Positions 15,958 to 24,549 of a stretch of DNA of 64,000 nt are shown piece by piece; the stretch's first letter is position 1; every line of letters begins with the position of its first letter. Under the pieces are notes generated by a model that saw only the letters and a program-made list of their open reading frames with translations, was not told the DNA's origin and ran no database searches. Source of the stretch: Halobellus ruber (GTDB lineage: Archaea > Halobacteriota > Halobacteria > Halobacteriales > Haloferacaceae); assembly GCF_014212355.1 (NCBI RefSeq), contig NZ_JACKXD010000003.1:124001-188000 (forward strand). The letters are read 5' to 3'. The position numbers and the translations under genes were made by a program.

Positions 15958-16296
15958 ATGGACGGGACCGCAGAGAGGACCTCACGGATCGGAACCGCAG
16001 GCCTCGTCGCGGCGGTTGTCGCTCACCTCGTGTGGGATCCGGCACTGACGCTCGTCGGCGTCGCGACGTTCGGGATCGCCGAGGAGGACGCCGCGCTCGT
16101 ACGCACCCTCCTCCGCATCCACCCGGCGGCGTGGGTCGCGACCAAGGTGGTCGTGGTCGGCGGGTTCGCGGCCGTGGTCGTTCGGATCGGCGCCCACAGG
16201 CTCCCGGTGACGGCGTGGCTCCTGTGGCTGGTCGCCGTAGTCGGGTTCGTGGCGCCGCTCGGGTGGCTCGAACTGCTGGCGGCCGGCGGGGGGTAA
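15958..16296 (+). CDS. Small membrane protein, three predicted helices
   Basis: The protein has 112 residues. Hydrophobic stretches lie at about 12-35, 55-78 and 85-105 (for example VATKVVVVGGFAAVVVRIG and LLWLVAVVGFVAPLGWLELL). No known domain is recognised. The ATG at 15958 begins just before the first helix, and the frame has the expected codon bias. It ends about 60 bp before a family B palindrome. Confidence 0.65.
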   Translation: MDGTAERTSRIGTAGLVAAVVAHLVWDPALTLVGVATFGIAEEDAALVRTLLRIHPAAWVATKVVVVGGFAAVVVRIGAHRLPVTAWLLWLVAVVGFVAPLGWLELLAAGGG

Positions 16297-16358
16297 TCGC
16301 ATCGAGTCCCGACAGGTCGGCGGCCGCGCCGGAGCGTCCCCGCTGCGGCCGGCGGGTC

Positions 16359-16440
16359 ATACTGTCGGCGATAGTCCCGTGACGGATTTCGACACCCCGG
16401 GGGGTGTGGAAAATCTTCACGTAGTTGTAGCCGACAATAT
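16359..16440. repeat. Palindromic element, family B, copy 1
   Basis: This 82-bp near-palindrome is bounded by atactgtcggc and gccgacaatat. The inner arms read ttcgacacccc and ggggtgtggaa around the centre. The same element occurs at 50652-50731 and 58181-58257, with a core-only copy at 40583-40624. Its right end forms one base of the TGA that ends the uvsE frame. Confidence 0.85.
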
Positions 16441-17333
16441 CAGTCCCGCAACCCCAGCACGGAGCGCTCCTTCCCGCCGGATTCGATCATCACGTCCGAG
16501 TTCGCGCGGAGCCACTCGGGCACGGCGGCGACGTGGTGGGCGTGCGCCTGTGGCCGGGCGTCGGCGTCGCCGTAGAGCAACGCCGGCTCGGAGTAGTGGG
16601 TGATCGGGCGCACGTCGCCCTAGGTGTCGCGGGCCGCCGCGAACCCCTCCCGGTAGGAGTGCCCGCGGGCCGTGAAACCGTGGTGGTGGTAGTCGAAGGT
16701 CACCGGGATCCCGGCCGGGTCGGCGACGGCGGCGACGAGTTCGGTCACGCCCCAAAGCGAGTTCTTGTCGTCGTTCTCGACGACCAACCGGTCGCGGGCC
16801 CGCGGCGCGAGGCCGTCGACGACCGCGCGGAACCGCTTGGCGGTGGCGGCCTTGTCGCCGTAGTGCGCTCCGATGTGGACGTTGATCGCGTGCCGCGGGG
16901 AGCGTGGCAGCCCCAGCAGGTCGAGCCACCGGCCGTGATGTTCGACCGACTCGACCGACCGCTCGACGGTGTCGGTCGACTCGCTGGCCAGTTTACACCA
17001 GTGGCTGGGGTGGAAGGTTAGCCGCATCCCCGCCTCGCGGATCAGGTCGCCACAGTCGGCGGCCAGCGAGGCGATCCGGTCGTAGTTCGGGAGTTCGGAC
17101 AGCTCGAACTGGGAGTTCCACGGCACGAGCGTCGAGCTACACCGGTAGAACCCGATCCCGTGCTCGCGGTTCCACTGGAGGATCGCATAGAGATCCTCGA
17201 AGTTGCGTTCGGCCAGTTCGGCGACCCGCTCGATGCCCTCCCGCTCCCACGTCGCCTTGCGGATGTCGCGGTTGCAGCGCCGCGGCGGGTCGCGCTCGCG
17301 GAGCGTCCGGTTCATCGCGGCGTAGCCCAGCAT
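16440..17333 (-). pseudogene. uvsE: UV-damage endonuclease UvsE with in-frame amber codon
   Basis: The frame encodes a UvsE TIM-barrel endonuclease: MLGYAAMNRTLRE at the start, then FYRCSSTLVPWNS, LTFHPSHWCKL, NVHIGAHYGDKAATAKRF, VVENDDKN and TFDYHHHGF, which supply metal-binding His, Glu and Asp residues. At codon 238 (16620-16622) there is a TAG, directly before GDVRPITHYSEP. Family members usually have Trp here, so TGG to TAG is one base. The remaining 59 codons stay in frame to a TGA at 16440-16442 and keep the last metal-site motif. Without readthrough the product would be 237 residues and lack that part. A sequencing error, a recent inactivating mutation or readthrough are all possible. 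Confidence 0.85.
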
Positions 17334-17535
17334 CACCCGGGCTTCGGGCGCCACGGTATAGACACGTTCGGCCGGTCTGCGGGGCTCGCCGACGCGACGG
17401 ACGACGCCGGGTACGAACGCCGGCAGTTGTGAACATCCGCCGGACGTCGGTAGTTGGAACACCCGCCGAGCGTCGATACGTACGAACACCCGCGTCGAGT
17501 TTTTGTCGGGAGCGCCCCACACGTCCGATGGACGG

Positions 17536-17775
17536 ATGCTGGAACTCTATCGGCTCCCGGGGTGTCCGTACTGTGCGAAGGTGGAGCGGAAGCTGGCGGA
17601 GTTGGGCCTCGAATACGAGTCCCACGTCGTGCTCCCGTTCCGGTTCCTCCGGTTCAGGGTGAAGTCCGTGAGCGGCCAATCGAAGGTCCCGGTGTTGGTC
17701 GATCCGGAGCACGGGATCGAGGGGATGCCCGAGAGCGACGACATCGTCGAGTATCTGGAGGAGACGTACGGCTGA
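17536..17775 (+). CDS. Glutaredoxin-like protein
   Basis: The protein has 79 residues. It starts LELYRLPGCPYCAKVERKL with the redox-active CPYC motif at the N end of helix 1. VPVLVDPEHGIEGMPESD follows, with the cis-Pro and a GxxESDDIVEYL end as in glutaredoxin and GST N-terminal domains. The ATG at 17536 is chosen because it begins at strand 1. It may act in thiol-disulfide exchange or as a small thioltransferase. It is divergent from uvsE. Confidence 0.85.
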   Translation: MLELYRLPGCPYCAKVERKLAELGLEYESHVVLPFRFLRFRVKSVSGQSKVPVLVDPEHGIEGMPESDDIVEYLEETYG

Positions 17776-17885
17776 GACCTCGGGGGCGACACCCCGGAGT
17801 ACACCGTCGTCTGCGACGGCGACGGCACGTTCGACGACCCACGGTTCGAGGTGCGGGTCACGGCCGGGAGCCGGCCGTTGTCGCC

Positions 17886-18587
17886 TCAAAACGGTAGCCG
17901 GGGCTCCAGCCGCTGCACCAGGTCCCGGACCGTCTCCTGTTTGTAGTAGCCGATCGCCGAGAGCGCGACCACGACGCCGATCAGCGCCAGCCCCTCGATG
18001 AACCGGCCGGAGGCGAGTTCGCCGCCGGCGTAGACGGTGATGACGTACGCGGGGAACCGGCCGACCGCGAGGACCGCGATGAACGTCCGGAGCCGCCACT
18101 TGGTGAGGCCGCTGAGAAAGCAGATCGCGTCGTCCGGAAGGCCGGGGATGATGACGAACGCGAACAGCCCCGGGACGCCGACGGTGTCGACGAAGTCGTC
18201 GAACCGCGCGACCACGTCCTCGTGGAGGATGTCCTCGACGAACGACCGGCCGTACCGCTTCGAGAGGCTGAACGCCACCGCACTTCCGATCAGGACGCCG
18301 GTGAGGCTGTAGACGGTACCGGCGACTGGCCCGAACAGGTAGCCGGCCACCAGGGCGACCACCTGGCCGGGGATCGGCGCGACCACGACCTGCAGCGCCT
18401 GGAGGAAGACGAACACCAACGGCGCGAAGATCCCGAACTGCGCGATCCACAGCCGGAGTTCCGCGGCGTCGAACACGAAAGGCGCGTAGCGTCGGGCCGC
18501 GACGTAGAGGCCGAGGAAGGCCACGGACACGGCGACGATCAGGGCGATCCCGCGCCACCTGTCGCGTCGCGACGAGAACACGCGCAT
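17886..18587 (-). CDS. TVP38/TMEM64 (VTT domain) membrane protein
   Basis: The protein has 233 residues with about six hydrophobic segments. The VTT core is visible: FLQALQVVVAPIPGQVVALV, then AGYLFGPVAGTVYSLTGVLI and GSAVAFSLSKRYGRSFVED, plus FVIIPGLPDDAICFLSGLT with the second re-entrant-like loop. These proteins are related to DedA and are thought to move lipids or ions across membranes; the exact role here is open. It is the last gene of the leftward run that includes the iron-ADH. Confidence 0.85.
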   Translation of the reverse strand: MRVFSSRRDRWRGIALIVAVSVAFLGLYVAARRYAPFVFDAAELRLWIAQFGIFAPLVFVFLQALQVVVAPIPGQVVALVAGYLFGPVAGTVYSLTGVLIGSAVAFSLSKRYGRSFVEDILHEDVVARFDDFVDTVGVPGLFAFVIIPGLPDDAICFLSGLTKWRLRTFIAVLAVGRFPAYVITVYAGGELASGRFIEGLALIGVVVALSAIGYYKQETVRDLVQRLEPRLPF

Positions 18588-18670
18588 TCCCTTGGAGGGT
18601 GGCCACAGGCCGACTTGAGTGTTACGTGGCTCTCGTCGCCGGCAGCGAGCGTCGACCGCGACGCCCCGCC

Positions 18671-19861
18671 TCAGTCGTCGACGTGCGCCAGTTCCCCGTC
18701 GAAGGCGCGTTCGAGGATGCGTTCGAGGTCGGCGGCGTCGGTGGTTCGGGGGTTGCCGGTGAGGCTGCCGTCGTCGAGCGCCTGTTCGGCCAGCCGGCTC
18801 GTCGCGGCCCGTTCGGCGTCCGTCTCGGCCAGGGTCCCGGGGATCCGGACCGCGTCCCCGAGCCGCCGGACCGCGGCGACCGCCTTCCGTCCCTCGACGT
18901 CGGCGGGCTTCGCGCGGTCGACGTCCTCGCCGAGCGCCGCGGCGACGTCGACCATCAGATCGGGGACCTGCGGGAGGTTGTACTCCATCACGTAGGGGAG
19001 GATGATCGCGTTCACGAGGCCGTGCGGGACGCCGAAGGTGGCGCCCACCTGATGTGAGAGCGCGTGGACGGCGCCGAGCCCCGCGCCGTTGAACGCCATC
19101 CCCGCCTGCATACTCGCCCGGGCCATCTTCGTGAGCGCCTCGCGGTCCTCACCGCGGTACTCGACGGCGCGGGGCAGGTGGGCGCCGACCTTCTCGATCG
19201 AGTCGAGCGCCAGCGCCGACGTCGGGCTCTGGGCCTTGATCGAGACGTACGCCTCCACGGCGTGGGTGAGAACGTCCATTCCGGTGGCGGCCTTGACCGG
19301 CGCCGGCGCGCTCGCGGTCAGTTCCGGGTCGACCACGGCGAGGTCCGCAAGCAGGTGGGGGTCGCCGATCTCCTCTTTGATCGCGGTGTCGCTGTCGGTG
19401 ACCACCGCCCAGTGGCCGACCTCGCTTCCCGTGCCCGCCGTCGTGGGGACGTAGACGCTGGGCGGCGTCGGGGTCGGGACGTTGCCGCTGCCCGCGAACT
19501 CCAGGATGTGGCCGTCGTTGGTCGCCAGGATGCTCGCGGCCTTGGCGGTGTCCATCGAGGAGCCGCCGCCGACGCCGACGATCAGGTCGCTGCCGGCCGC
19601 GGCGTAGGCGTCGGCCGCGGCGTGGACCACCTCATCGGTCGGGTCGGGTCGGACGCCGGACCACACCTCGTAGTCCAAGCCGGCCGCCGACAGCGACTCG
19701 TCGATGGGGTCGAGCACGCCCGCCGCGAGGACGCCCTCGTCGGTGACGAGAAACGGGTGTTCGGCCCCGAGTTCCGTTATATAGCTTCCGAGTTCCGATA
19801 CGGCGCCCCAGCCGAACAGCATCCGGTTCGGCGCGTTCCAGGATTCGAGTGACTCTGTCAT
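18671..19861 (-). CDS. Iron-containing (type III) alcohol dehydrogenase
   Basis: The protein has 396 residues. The NAD(P)-binding half contains DLIVGVGGGSSMDTAKAAS, the family signature. The metal half contains TAGTGSEVGHWAVVTD and GLGAVHALSHQVGATFGVPH, with the three conserved histidines. It would interconvert an alcohol and an aldehyde or ketone with NAD(P)H. ATG 19861 gives the canonical N terminus (NAPNRMLFGWGAVSELGSYI). It lies 151 bp after the M81 gene in the same direction and may belong functionally with the aldehyde dehydrogenase of that cluster. Confidence 0.9.
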   Translation of the reverse strand: MTESLESWNAPNRMLFGWGAVSELGSYITELGAEHPFLVTDEGVLAAGVLDPIDESLSAAGLDYEVWSGVRPDPTDEVVHAAADAYAAAGSDLIVGVGGGSSMDTAKAASILATNDGHILEFAGSGNVPTPTPPSVYVPTTAGTGSEVGHWAVVTDSDTAIKEEIGDPHLLADLAVVDPELTASAPAPVKAATGMDVLTHAVEAYVSIKAQSPTSALALDSIEKVGAHLPRAVEYRGEDREALTKMARASMQAGMAFNGAGLGAVHALSHQVGATFGVPHGLVNAIILPYVMEYNLPQVPDLMVDVAAALGEDVDRAKPADVEGRKAVAAVRRLGDAVRIPGTLAETDAERAATSRLAEQALDDGSLTGNPRTTDAADLERILERAFDGELAHVDD

Positions 19862-20012
19862 CGTACGTGTCTCCGTGCGCCGGGCGGCCGAGCCCCAGCG
19901 ACCCCCACCCGGCGCGTCGTACCCGACCCGTCGTCGGTTCGCCACATCACTGTTCCGTCTCACATGGATGGGATCTTAAATGACGCCACGGGCCGCTCCG
20001 GCTCCGGGGCCC

Positions 20013-21482
20013 CTACTCGGAATCCAGCGGATACGTCGGCCGCCCGACGTGGTCGTAGGTGAACGCGGAGAGGTCGGGACTGCACAGCCCCGGCGCCGAC
20101 ACCTCCCTGACCCCGCCGGCGATCGGCTCGAACGCCGCGCGGTAGTGGACGGTGCTTTTGAGCACCAGCACCCGCTTGCGCTCGGGCGTGATCCCGTGGC
20201 TCCGGAACGCCTCGGGGTCGTACGGCTGCTGGCGGTGGGAGGCGACGATCACGTCGATCCCGTCGACCGCGAGGACCGCCGTCCGCCCGAACGACACCTC
20301 CAGCCCGGTCGACATCGGCCCCTGGTTCCGGTAGGTGCCGTCGGAGAGGAGTCGAACCGTCCCCTCGACGGCGATGGGGTCGCCGTTTTCCTCGGTGTGG
20401 CCGCCGAGGTCGACCGTGACTGTCTCACCGACCCCGGCCGCCGTCGCGGCATCGACCGCGGCCGGGTCGTGTATCGCGGCGACCGCAGCGTCCTCGACGC
20501 CCGCATCGAGCAGCGCTTCGAGGAGCACGGTCCCGTCCTGTGCGCTCCCGCCGCCGGGGTTGTCGGCGATGTCGGCGAGCACCAAGGGAGCGTCGCGGTC
20601 CCACGCCGCGGCCTCCGCGACGGCGTCGTCGACGCCCGTGTAGGTTCGATCGAACTCGTGGCGCCGCGCGTCCGCCGCCCCCGCGAGGTCGGCACACGCG
20701 GCAGCTGCCTCGCTCGCGACGGACTCGTCGGCCACGCCGACGACGCTGACCCCCGCCTCCGGCACGTCTGCGTAGGCGAACCCGCCGAGCACCGACACGT
20801 CCGGGACCGGCTCGGACTCGGCGTCGGCCGCGGTCGCGAGCAGCGACGCCATCGGCTCCGCCGCGGTCTGCAACGGCGGCAACGGCGGGAGCACCGGCGC
20901 CCGCTCGATCACCACCGTCGGTTCCAGGTTCCCTTGGAGGGTCGCCGCCATCGCGCGGGCGGCCGTCTCGCCGGTGTCGCCGATGTCGACGTGAGGGTAG
21001 GTGTCGTACCCGAACAGGCCGTCGGCGTTTGCGACCATCCGGTCGGAGACGTTTGCGTGGAGGTCCAGCGTCGCCATCACCGGGACGTCGTCGCCGACCG
21101 CCGACCGGACGGCGTCGAGGATACGGCCGTCGCCGTCGCGGTGCCGCTCGGTCACCATCGCGCCGTGGAGTCCCAAAAGCACCGCGTCGGGGTCGTGTTC
21201 CTCGATTCCGTCGAGGATCCGGTCGAGGAACGCCGAGAACGCGTCGGCGGTGACGACGCCGCCGGGGGTGGCGTTCGCGGCCACGGTCGGAACCACGTCC
21301 CAGCCCTCAGCGTCGGCCACCCGGAGGAACCCCCCGAGGTCGGTGTTGGTGCCGCGGAACTCGGGGACGATCTCCGCACCCCGAAAGAGGGAAGTCGACG
21401 CGAACGCCTCCCGGCCGGTCGACAGCGACGAGAACGTGTTCGTCTCGTGTTTCAACCGGGCGAAAAGGACGGTGTCGGTCAT
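20013..21482 (-). CDS. M81 family (MlrC-type) metallo-hydrolase
   Basis: The protein has 489 residues and no signal peptide. The N-terminal signature FARLKHETNTFSSLSTGREAF and later VLLGLHGAMVTERHRDGDG, ATLDLHANVSDRM and DTYPHVDIGDTGE are the DUF1485/MlrC N domain with metal-binding Asp and His residues. The rest (ADIADNPGGGSAQDGTVLL onward) is the C domain. The family is named for microcystinase C, but most members sit in transport and catabolic clusters with unknown substrates. Its ATG overlaps the aldehyde dehydrogenase TGA by 4 bases (ATGA), so the two are co-translated. Confidence 0.88.
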   Translation of the reverse strand: MTDTVLFARLKHETNTFSSLSTGREAFASTSLFRGAEIVPEFRGTNTDLGGFLRVADAEGWDVVPTVAANATPGGVVTADAFSAFLDRILDGIEEHDPDAVLLGLHGAMVTERHRDGDGRILDAVRSAVGDDVPVMATLDLHANVSDRMVANADGLFGYDTYPHVDIGDTGETAARAMAATLQGNLEPTVVIERAPVLPPLPPLQTAAEPMASLLATAADAESEPVPDVSVLGGFAYADVPEAGVSVVGVADESVASEAAAACADLAGAADARRHEFDRTYTGVDDAVAEAAAWDRDAPLVLADIADNPGGGSAQDGTVLLEALLDAGVEDAAVAAIHDPAAVDAATAAGVGETVTVDLGGHTEENGDPIAVEGTVRLLSDGTYRNQGPMSTGLEVSFGRTAVLAVDGIDVIVASHRQQPYDPEAFRSHGITPERKRVLVLKSTVHYRAAFEPIAGGVREVSAPGLCSPDLSAFTYDHVGRPTYPLDSE

Positions 21483-22927
21483 CGGTACGGCTCCGCCAGT
21501 TCGTCGAACTCCACGACGACGCTGTCGACCGTGGTGAACGCCTCGGCGCCTTCGAGGCCGCCTTCCCGTCCGAGTCCGCTCTCCTTGTTGCCGCCCCACG
21601 GGCTCTGCGGCATCGACACCGGGTAGGTGTTGATCGCGACGAGGCCGTGGTCCAGCCGGCGTGCGAGCCGGGTCGCGTCCAACCCCTCGGTCCAGAGGGC
21701 GGCCGCAAGGGCGTACGGCGAATCGTTGGCGACCGTGATCGCCTCGTCGGTCGACCCGACGGGGATGACCGAGAGCACGGGGCCGAAGATCTCCTCGCGG
21801 CCGACCGCCATTTCCGTATCGACGCCGTCGAGGATGGTCGGCTCGACGAACGTGCCGTCGGCGAGGGCGGGGTCGTCGGGGACGCCGCCGCCGGTCAACA
21901 GGGTCGCGCCGTCCTCCAGCGCACCGTCGACGTACCCGAGGACCTCCTCGCGGGCGCTCTCGGAGATCACCGGCCCCATATCCGTCCCGGGGTCGGCGCC
22001 GGGGCCGAGGGTGATGCGCTCGGTCTTTGAGACGAGTTTCGCCACGAGGTCGTCGTGGACGGACTCGTGGACCAGACACCGCGAGGTCGCCACGCAGTTC
22101 TGGCCCGCGTTCGAGAAGATCCCCGCGACGATCCCGCGGGCGGCGTTCTCGAGGTCCGCGTCCGGCAGCACGATCGCGGGCGACTTTCCCCCGAGTTCGA
22201 CGTCGACGTGGGTGATGTGCTCGGCGGCGTCTTCGAGCACGCCGCGGCCGACGTCGGTCGACCCGGTGAACGTGATCGCGTCGACGGCGGCGTCCGTCGT
22301 GAGCGCCGCGCCGACCTCGCTGCCGGGGCCGGGAACGACGTTCGCCACGCCCGCCGGAAGCGCCTCGAGGAGGTACTCCCCGATCCACATCGTCGTCAGC
22401 GGGGCGTGCGTCGGCGGCTTCGCGACCGCCGTGTTCCCGGTGGCGAGCGCCGCGGCGATCCCCCGGGTCCCCAGGAGTAGCGGGTAGTTCCACGGGATGA
22501 TGTGGGCGGTGACGCCGTAGGGGACGCGGCGGGTGTAGTTCAGGCGGTGCTCGGCGGTGGGGACCGTGTCGCCGCGGACCTTGTCGGCGACGCCCGCGTA
22601 AAACCGGAACTGCGCGGCGGTCTCGGCGACCTCTCCCTCGGCCGTCGCGAGGCACTTGCCGGTCTCCTCGGCCAGAAGCGTCGCGATGGCGTCGGCGTCG
22701 GCCTCGATCCGGTCGGCGACCGTCCGGAGCGCCCGTTCGCGGTCGGCGGGGGCGGTCCGTTCCCACCCGTCGGCCGCGCGGCTGGCGGCCGCGATCGCGT
22801 CCTCGGCGTCCGAGGCGTCGCCGCGTGCGACCCGGCCGATCCTCCCGCCCGTGGCCGGGTTCGTGACGTCGATCCCGTCGGCGGTCGATCGCGTCCCGCC
22901 GTCGATGAACAGATCGTAGGAGTACAC
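21479..22927 (-). CDS. NAD(P)-dependent aldehyde dehydrogenase
   Basis: The protein has 482 residues, a standard length. The nucleotide-binding and catalytic landmarks are HIIPWNYPLLL (Asn147), TFTGSTDVGRGV, VELGGKSPAIV (general base Glu244) and FSNAGQNCVATSR (catalytic Cys278). It would oxidise an aldehyde to the acid; aminoaldehydes or succinate semialdehyde are likely, given the Pot-type transporter and glutamine-synthetase-like gene nearby. It is first in an overlapping pair with the M81 gene. Confidence 0.92.
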   Translation of the reverse strand: MYSYDLFIDGGTRSTADGIDVTNPATGGRIGRVARGDASDAEDAIAAASRAADGWERTAPADRERALRTVADRIEADADAIATLLAEETGKCLATAEGEVAETAAQFRFYAGVADKVRGDTVPTAEHRLNYTRRVPYGVTAHIIPWNYPLLLGTRGIAAALATGNTAVAKPPTHAPLTTMWIGEYLLEALPAGVANVVPGPGSEVGAALTTDAAVDAITFTGSTDVGRGVLEDAAEHITHVDVELGGKSPAIVLPDADLENAARGIVAGIFSNAGQNCVATSRCLVHESVHDDLVAKLVSKTERITLGPGADPGTDMGPVISESAREEVLGYVDGALEDGATLLTGGGVPDDPALADGTFVEPTILDGVDTEMAVGREEIFGPVLSVIPVGSTDEAITVANDSPYALAAALWTEGLDATRLARRLDHGLVAINTYPVSMPQSPWGGNKESGLGREGGLEGAEAFTTVDSVVVEFDELAEPYR

Positions 22928-23053
22928 ACACCACCCTCTCGGAGCCGCCGCCTAAACCTTACCCGGGGGATGTGTGAGCTTTTAAATCCGCGACGCCGTC
23001 CGGCGGCAGGCGTCCGCCTCCGTCTCCGGACGGTCGACGCCGGGCGTCGCGGC

Positions 23054-23137
23054 TATAGTAGCGTTTGCAAGTCTTCGCTCACTCGATCGCACGACGGCGT
23101 GCGATCGGATGTGCAACCAGTTGCAAACGCTACTATA
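23054..23137. repeat. Palindromic element, family A, copy 1
   Basis: This 84-bp element has perfect 17-bp terminal inverted repeats (tatagtagcgtttgcaa at 23054-23070 and its complement at 23121-23137). A second inner palindrome has 9-bp arms gatcgcacg/cgtgcgatc at 23085-23106. It lies in the gap between the divergent aldehyde dehydrogenase and glutamine-synthetase-like genes, 84 bp before the latter's ATG. A copy in reverse orientation is at 40496-40579. Confidence 0.88.
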
Positions 23138-23220
23138 TCGAGCCAGCAGGGCGGGGCGTGATAACTGGCCGCAAACCCACGGGCGAACTACTATACCCCG
23201 ACGGCGACGTGGATGGGTCG

Positions 23221-24549
23221 ATGACCACGCTCTCGGAGTACGACGACGTCCGCGTCGTCTGGACGGATCTCAACGGCGTCGCACGCGGCATCACGCTGCC
23301 CGGCGAGCAGGCGGCCGACGCCCGCGAGGAGGGGGTCGGCTTCGCGAACGGCGTCGTCGAACTGACGCTGGAACCCGGACTGCTCGATTCCCCGCGGTAC
23401 GGCGCCGAAAGCGGGGATATGCTCGCGGTCCCGGACACCGACTCGGTGCGGCCCGTCGCGTGGGCCGACGACACGGCGGCCGTGTTCGCCGACCTGACCA
23501 CCGTCGACGGGGAGCGTTTCGACCTCTGCGCCCGGAGCGCGCTCCGCGGCGTCCTCGACGACCTGGAGTCCGAGGGGTACCACGCGATGGCCGGCGTCGA
23601 AACCGAGTTCTCCCTGCTGTCGCCGGACGGCGACGGCGGGTGGGAGCCGTACAACGACCGGTGCTCCTACGACCTCGGCGCCGTCGATCAGGCGTCGGCG
23701 CTCATCGACGGCTGGACCACGGCGATGGAGGCGGCGGGCCACGACGTCCTCGGGGTCCACCAGGAGTCCCAGCCCGGCCAGTACGAGGTGAATCTCGCGT
23801 ACGACGACGCCCTGACCACCGCCGACGGGATCTGCTTCTTCCGGCATATGCTCAAAGCGGTCACCCGCAGACACGGGCACAAGGCGTCGCTGATGCCGCG
23901 GCCCCATTCTGGCGAAGACGCGAACGGCCTCCACTTCCACCTCTCGCTTTGGGACCTGGAGGAATCGGAGAACGTCTTCCGGAGCGACGACGACGACGTC
24001 CGGTTCCCTGCCGGCAAACATCCCCACGGGGCGGGGCTCTCGGAGACCGGTCGCCACTTCGTCGGCGGCCTGCTCGACCATATGAAGGCGCTGACCGCGA
24101 TCTGTGCGCCGACGGTCAACTCCTACAAGCGGCTCCTGCCCGGGATCTGGGCGCCGGTCAACGTCGCGTGGGGCCCCGACAACCGCTCGACGGTGCTGCG
24201 GCTCCCGCCGGAATTGGGGGCGGCAACGCGGATCGAACACCGGGTGCCGGACTCCGCGTGCAACCCCTACCTCGGGCTGGCGGCGTCGCTGGCAGCCGGA
24301 CTCGACGGGGTCCGGAACGGGACCGACCCGGGCGAGCCGACCACGAAGAACGCCTACGACGAGCCCTACGAGCGGCTGCCCCGGACCCTGTGGACCGCCC
24401 TGGACCACCTAGCGGACGACGAGGTGCTACGGGAGGCGCTCGGCCCCGCGCTGGTGGACTCCTTTGTGACCCTGAAACGCGACGAGTTCGACCGCTCGAT
24501 GGACCAGGTGTCGGCGTGGGAACGCGAGGAATACTTCGAGGAGTTCTAG
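23221..24549 (+). CDS. Glutamine-synthetase-like ligase (gamma-glutamyl-amine type candidate)
   Basis: The protein has 442 residues. It carries the GS fold landmarks: AGVETEFSLLSPDGD, HQESQPGQYEVNLAYDDA, SLMPRPHSGEDANGLHFHL, VNSYKRLLPGIWAPVNVAWG, the adjoining NRSTVLRLP and RIEHRVPDSACNPYLGLAAS. The His/Glu/Arg residues for metal and ATP binding are present. The N-terminal beta-grasp part is short, and the Tyr-adenylation region of bacterial GS-I is not evident. With an amine-type ABC transporter, an aldehyde dehydrogenase and a regulator beside it, ligation of glutamate to an amine (as in PuuA/GlnA3) is the best reading; plain glutamine synthesis is less likely. ATG 23221 is chosen because the upstream open frame is palindrome sequence. 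Confidence 0.85.
   Translation: MTTLSEYDDVRVVWTDLNGVARGITLPGEQAADAREEGVGFANGVVELTLEPGLLDSPRYGAESGDMLAVPDTDSVRPVAWADDTAAVFADLTTVDGERFDLCARSALRGVLDDLESEGYHAMAGVETEFSLLSPDGDGGWEPYNDRCSYDLGAVDQASALIDGWTTAMEAAGHDVLGVHQESQPGQYEVNLAYDDALTTADGICFFRHMLKAVTRRHGHKASLMPRPHSGEDANGLHFHLSLWDLEESENVFRSDDDDVRFPAGKHPHGAGLSETGRHFVGGLLDHMKALTAICAPTVNSYKRLLPGIWAPVNVAWGPDNRSTVLRLPPELGAATRIEHRVPDSACNPYLGLAASLAAGLDGVRNGTDPGEPTTKNAYDEPYERLPRTLWTALDHLADDEVLREALGPALVDSFVTLKRDEFDRSMDQVSAWEREEYFEEF

Noticed and set aside
17776-17885. Coding-like stretch (GDTPEYTVVCDGDGTFDDPR) after the glutaredoxin gene
   Set aside because: Too short, without a start, and no family recognised; possibly a gene fragment but not supportable as a feature.
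18671-24549. Assigning the whole block as one operon
   Set aside because: Orientation changes at 22927/23221 and gaps of 151 and 293 bp make it at least three transcription units.
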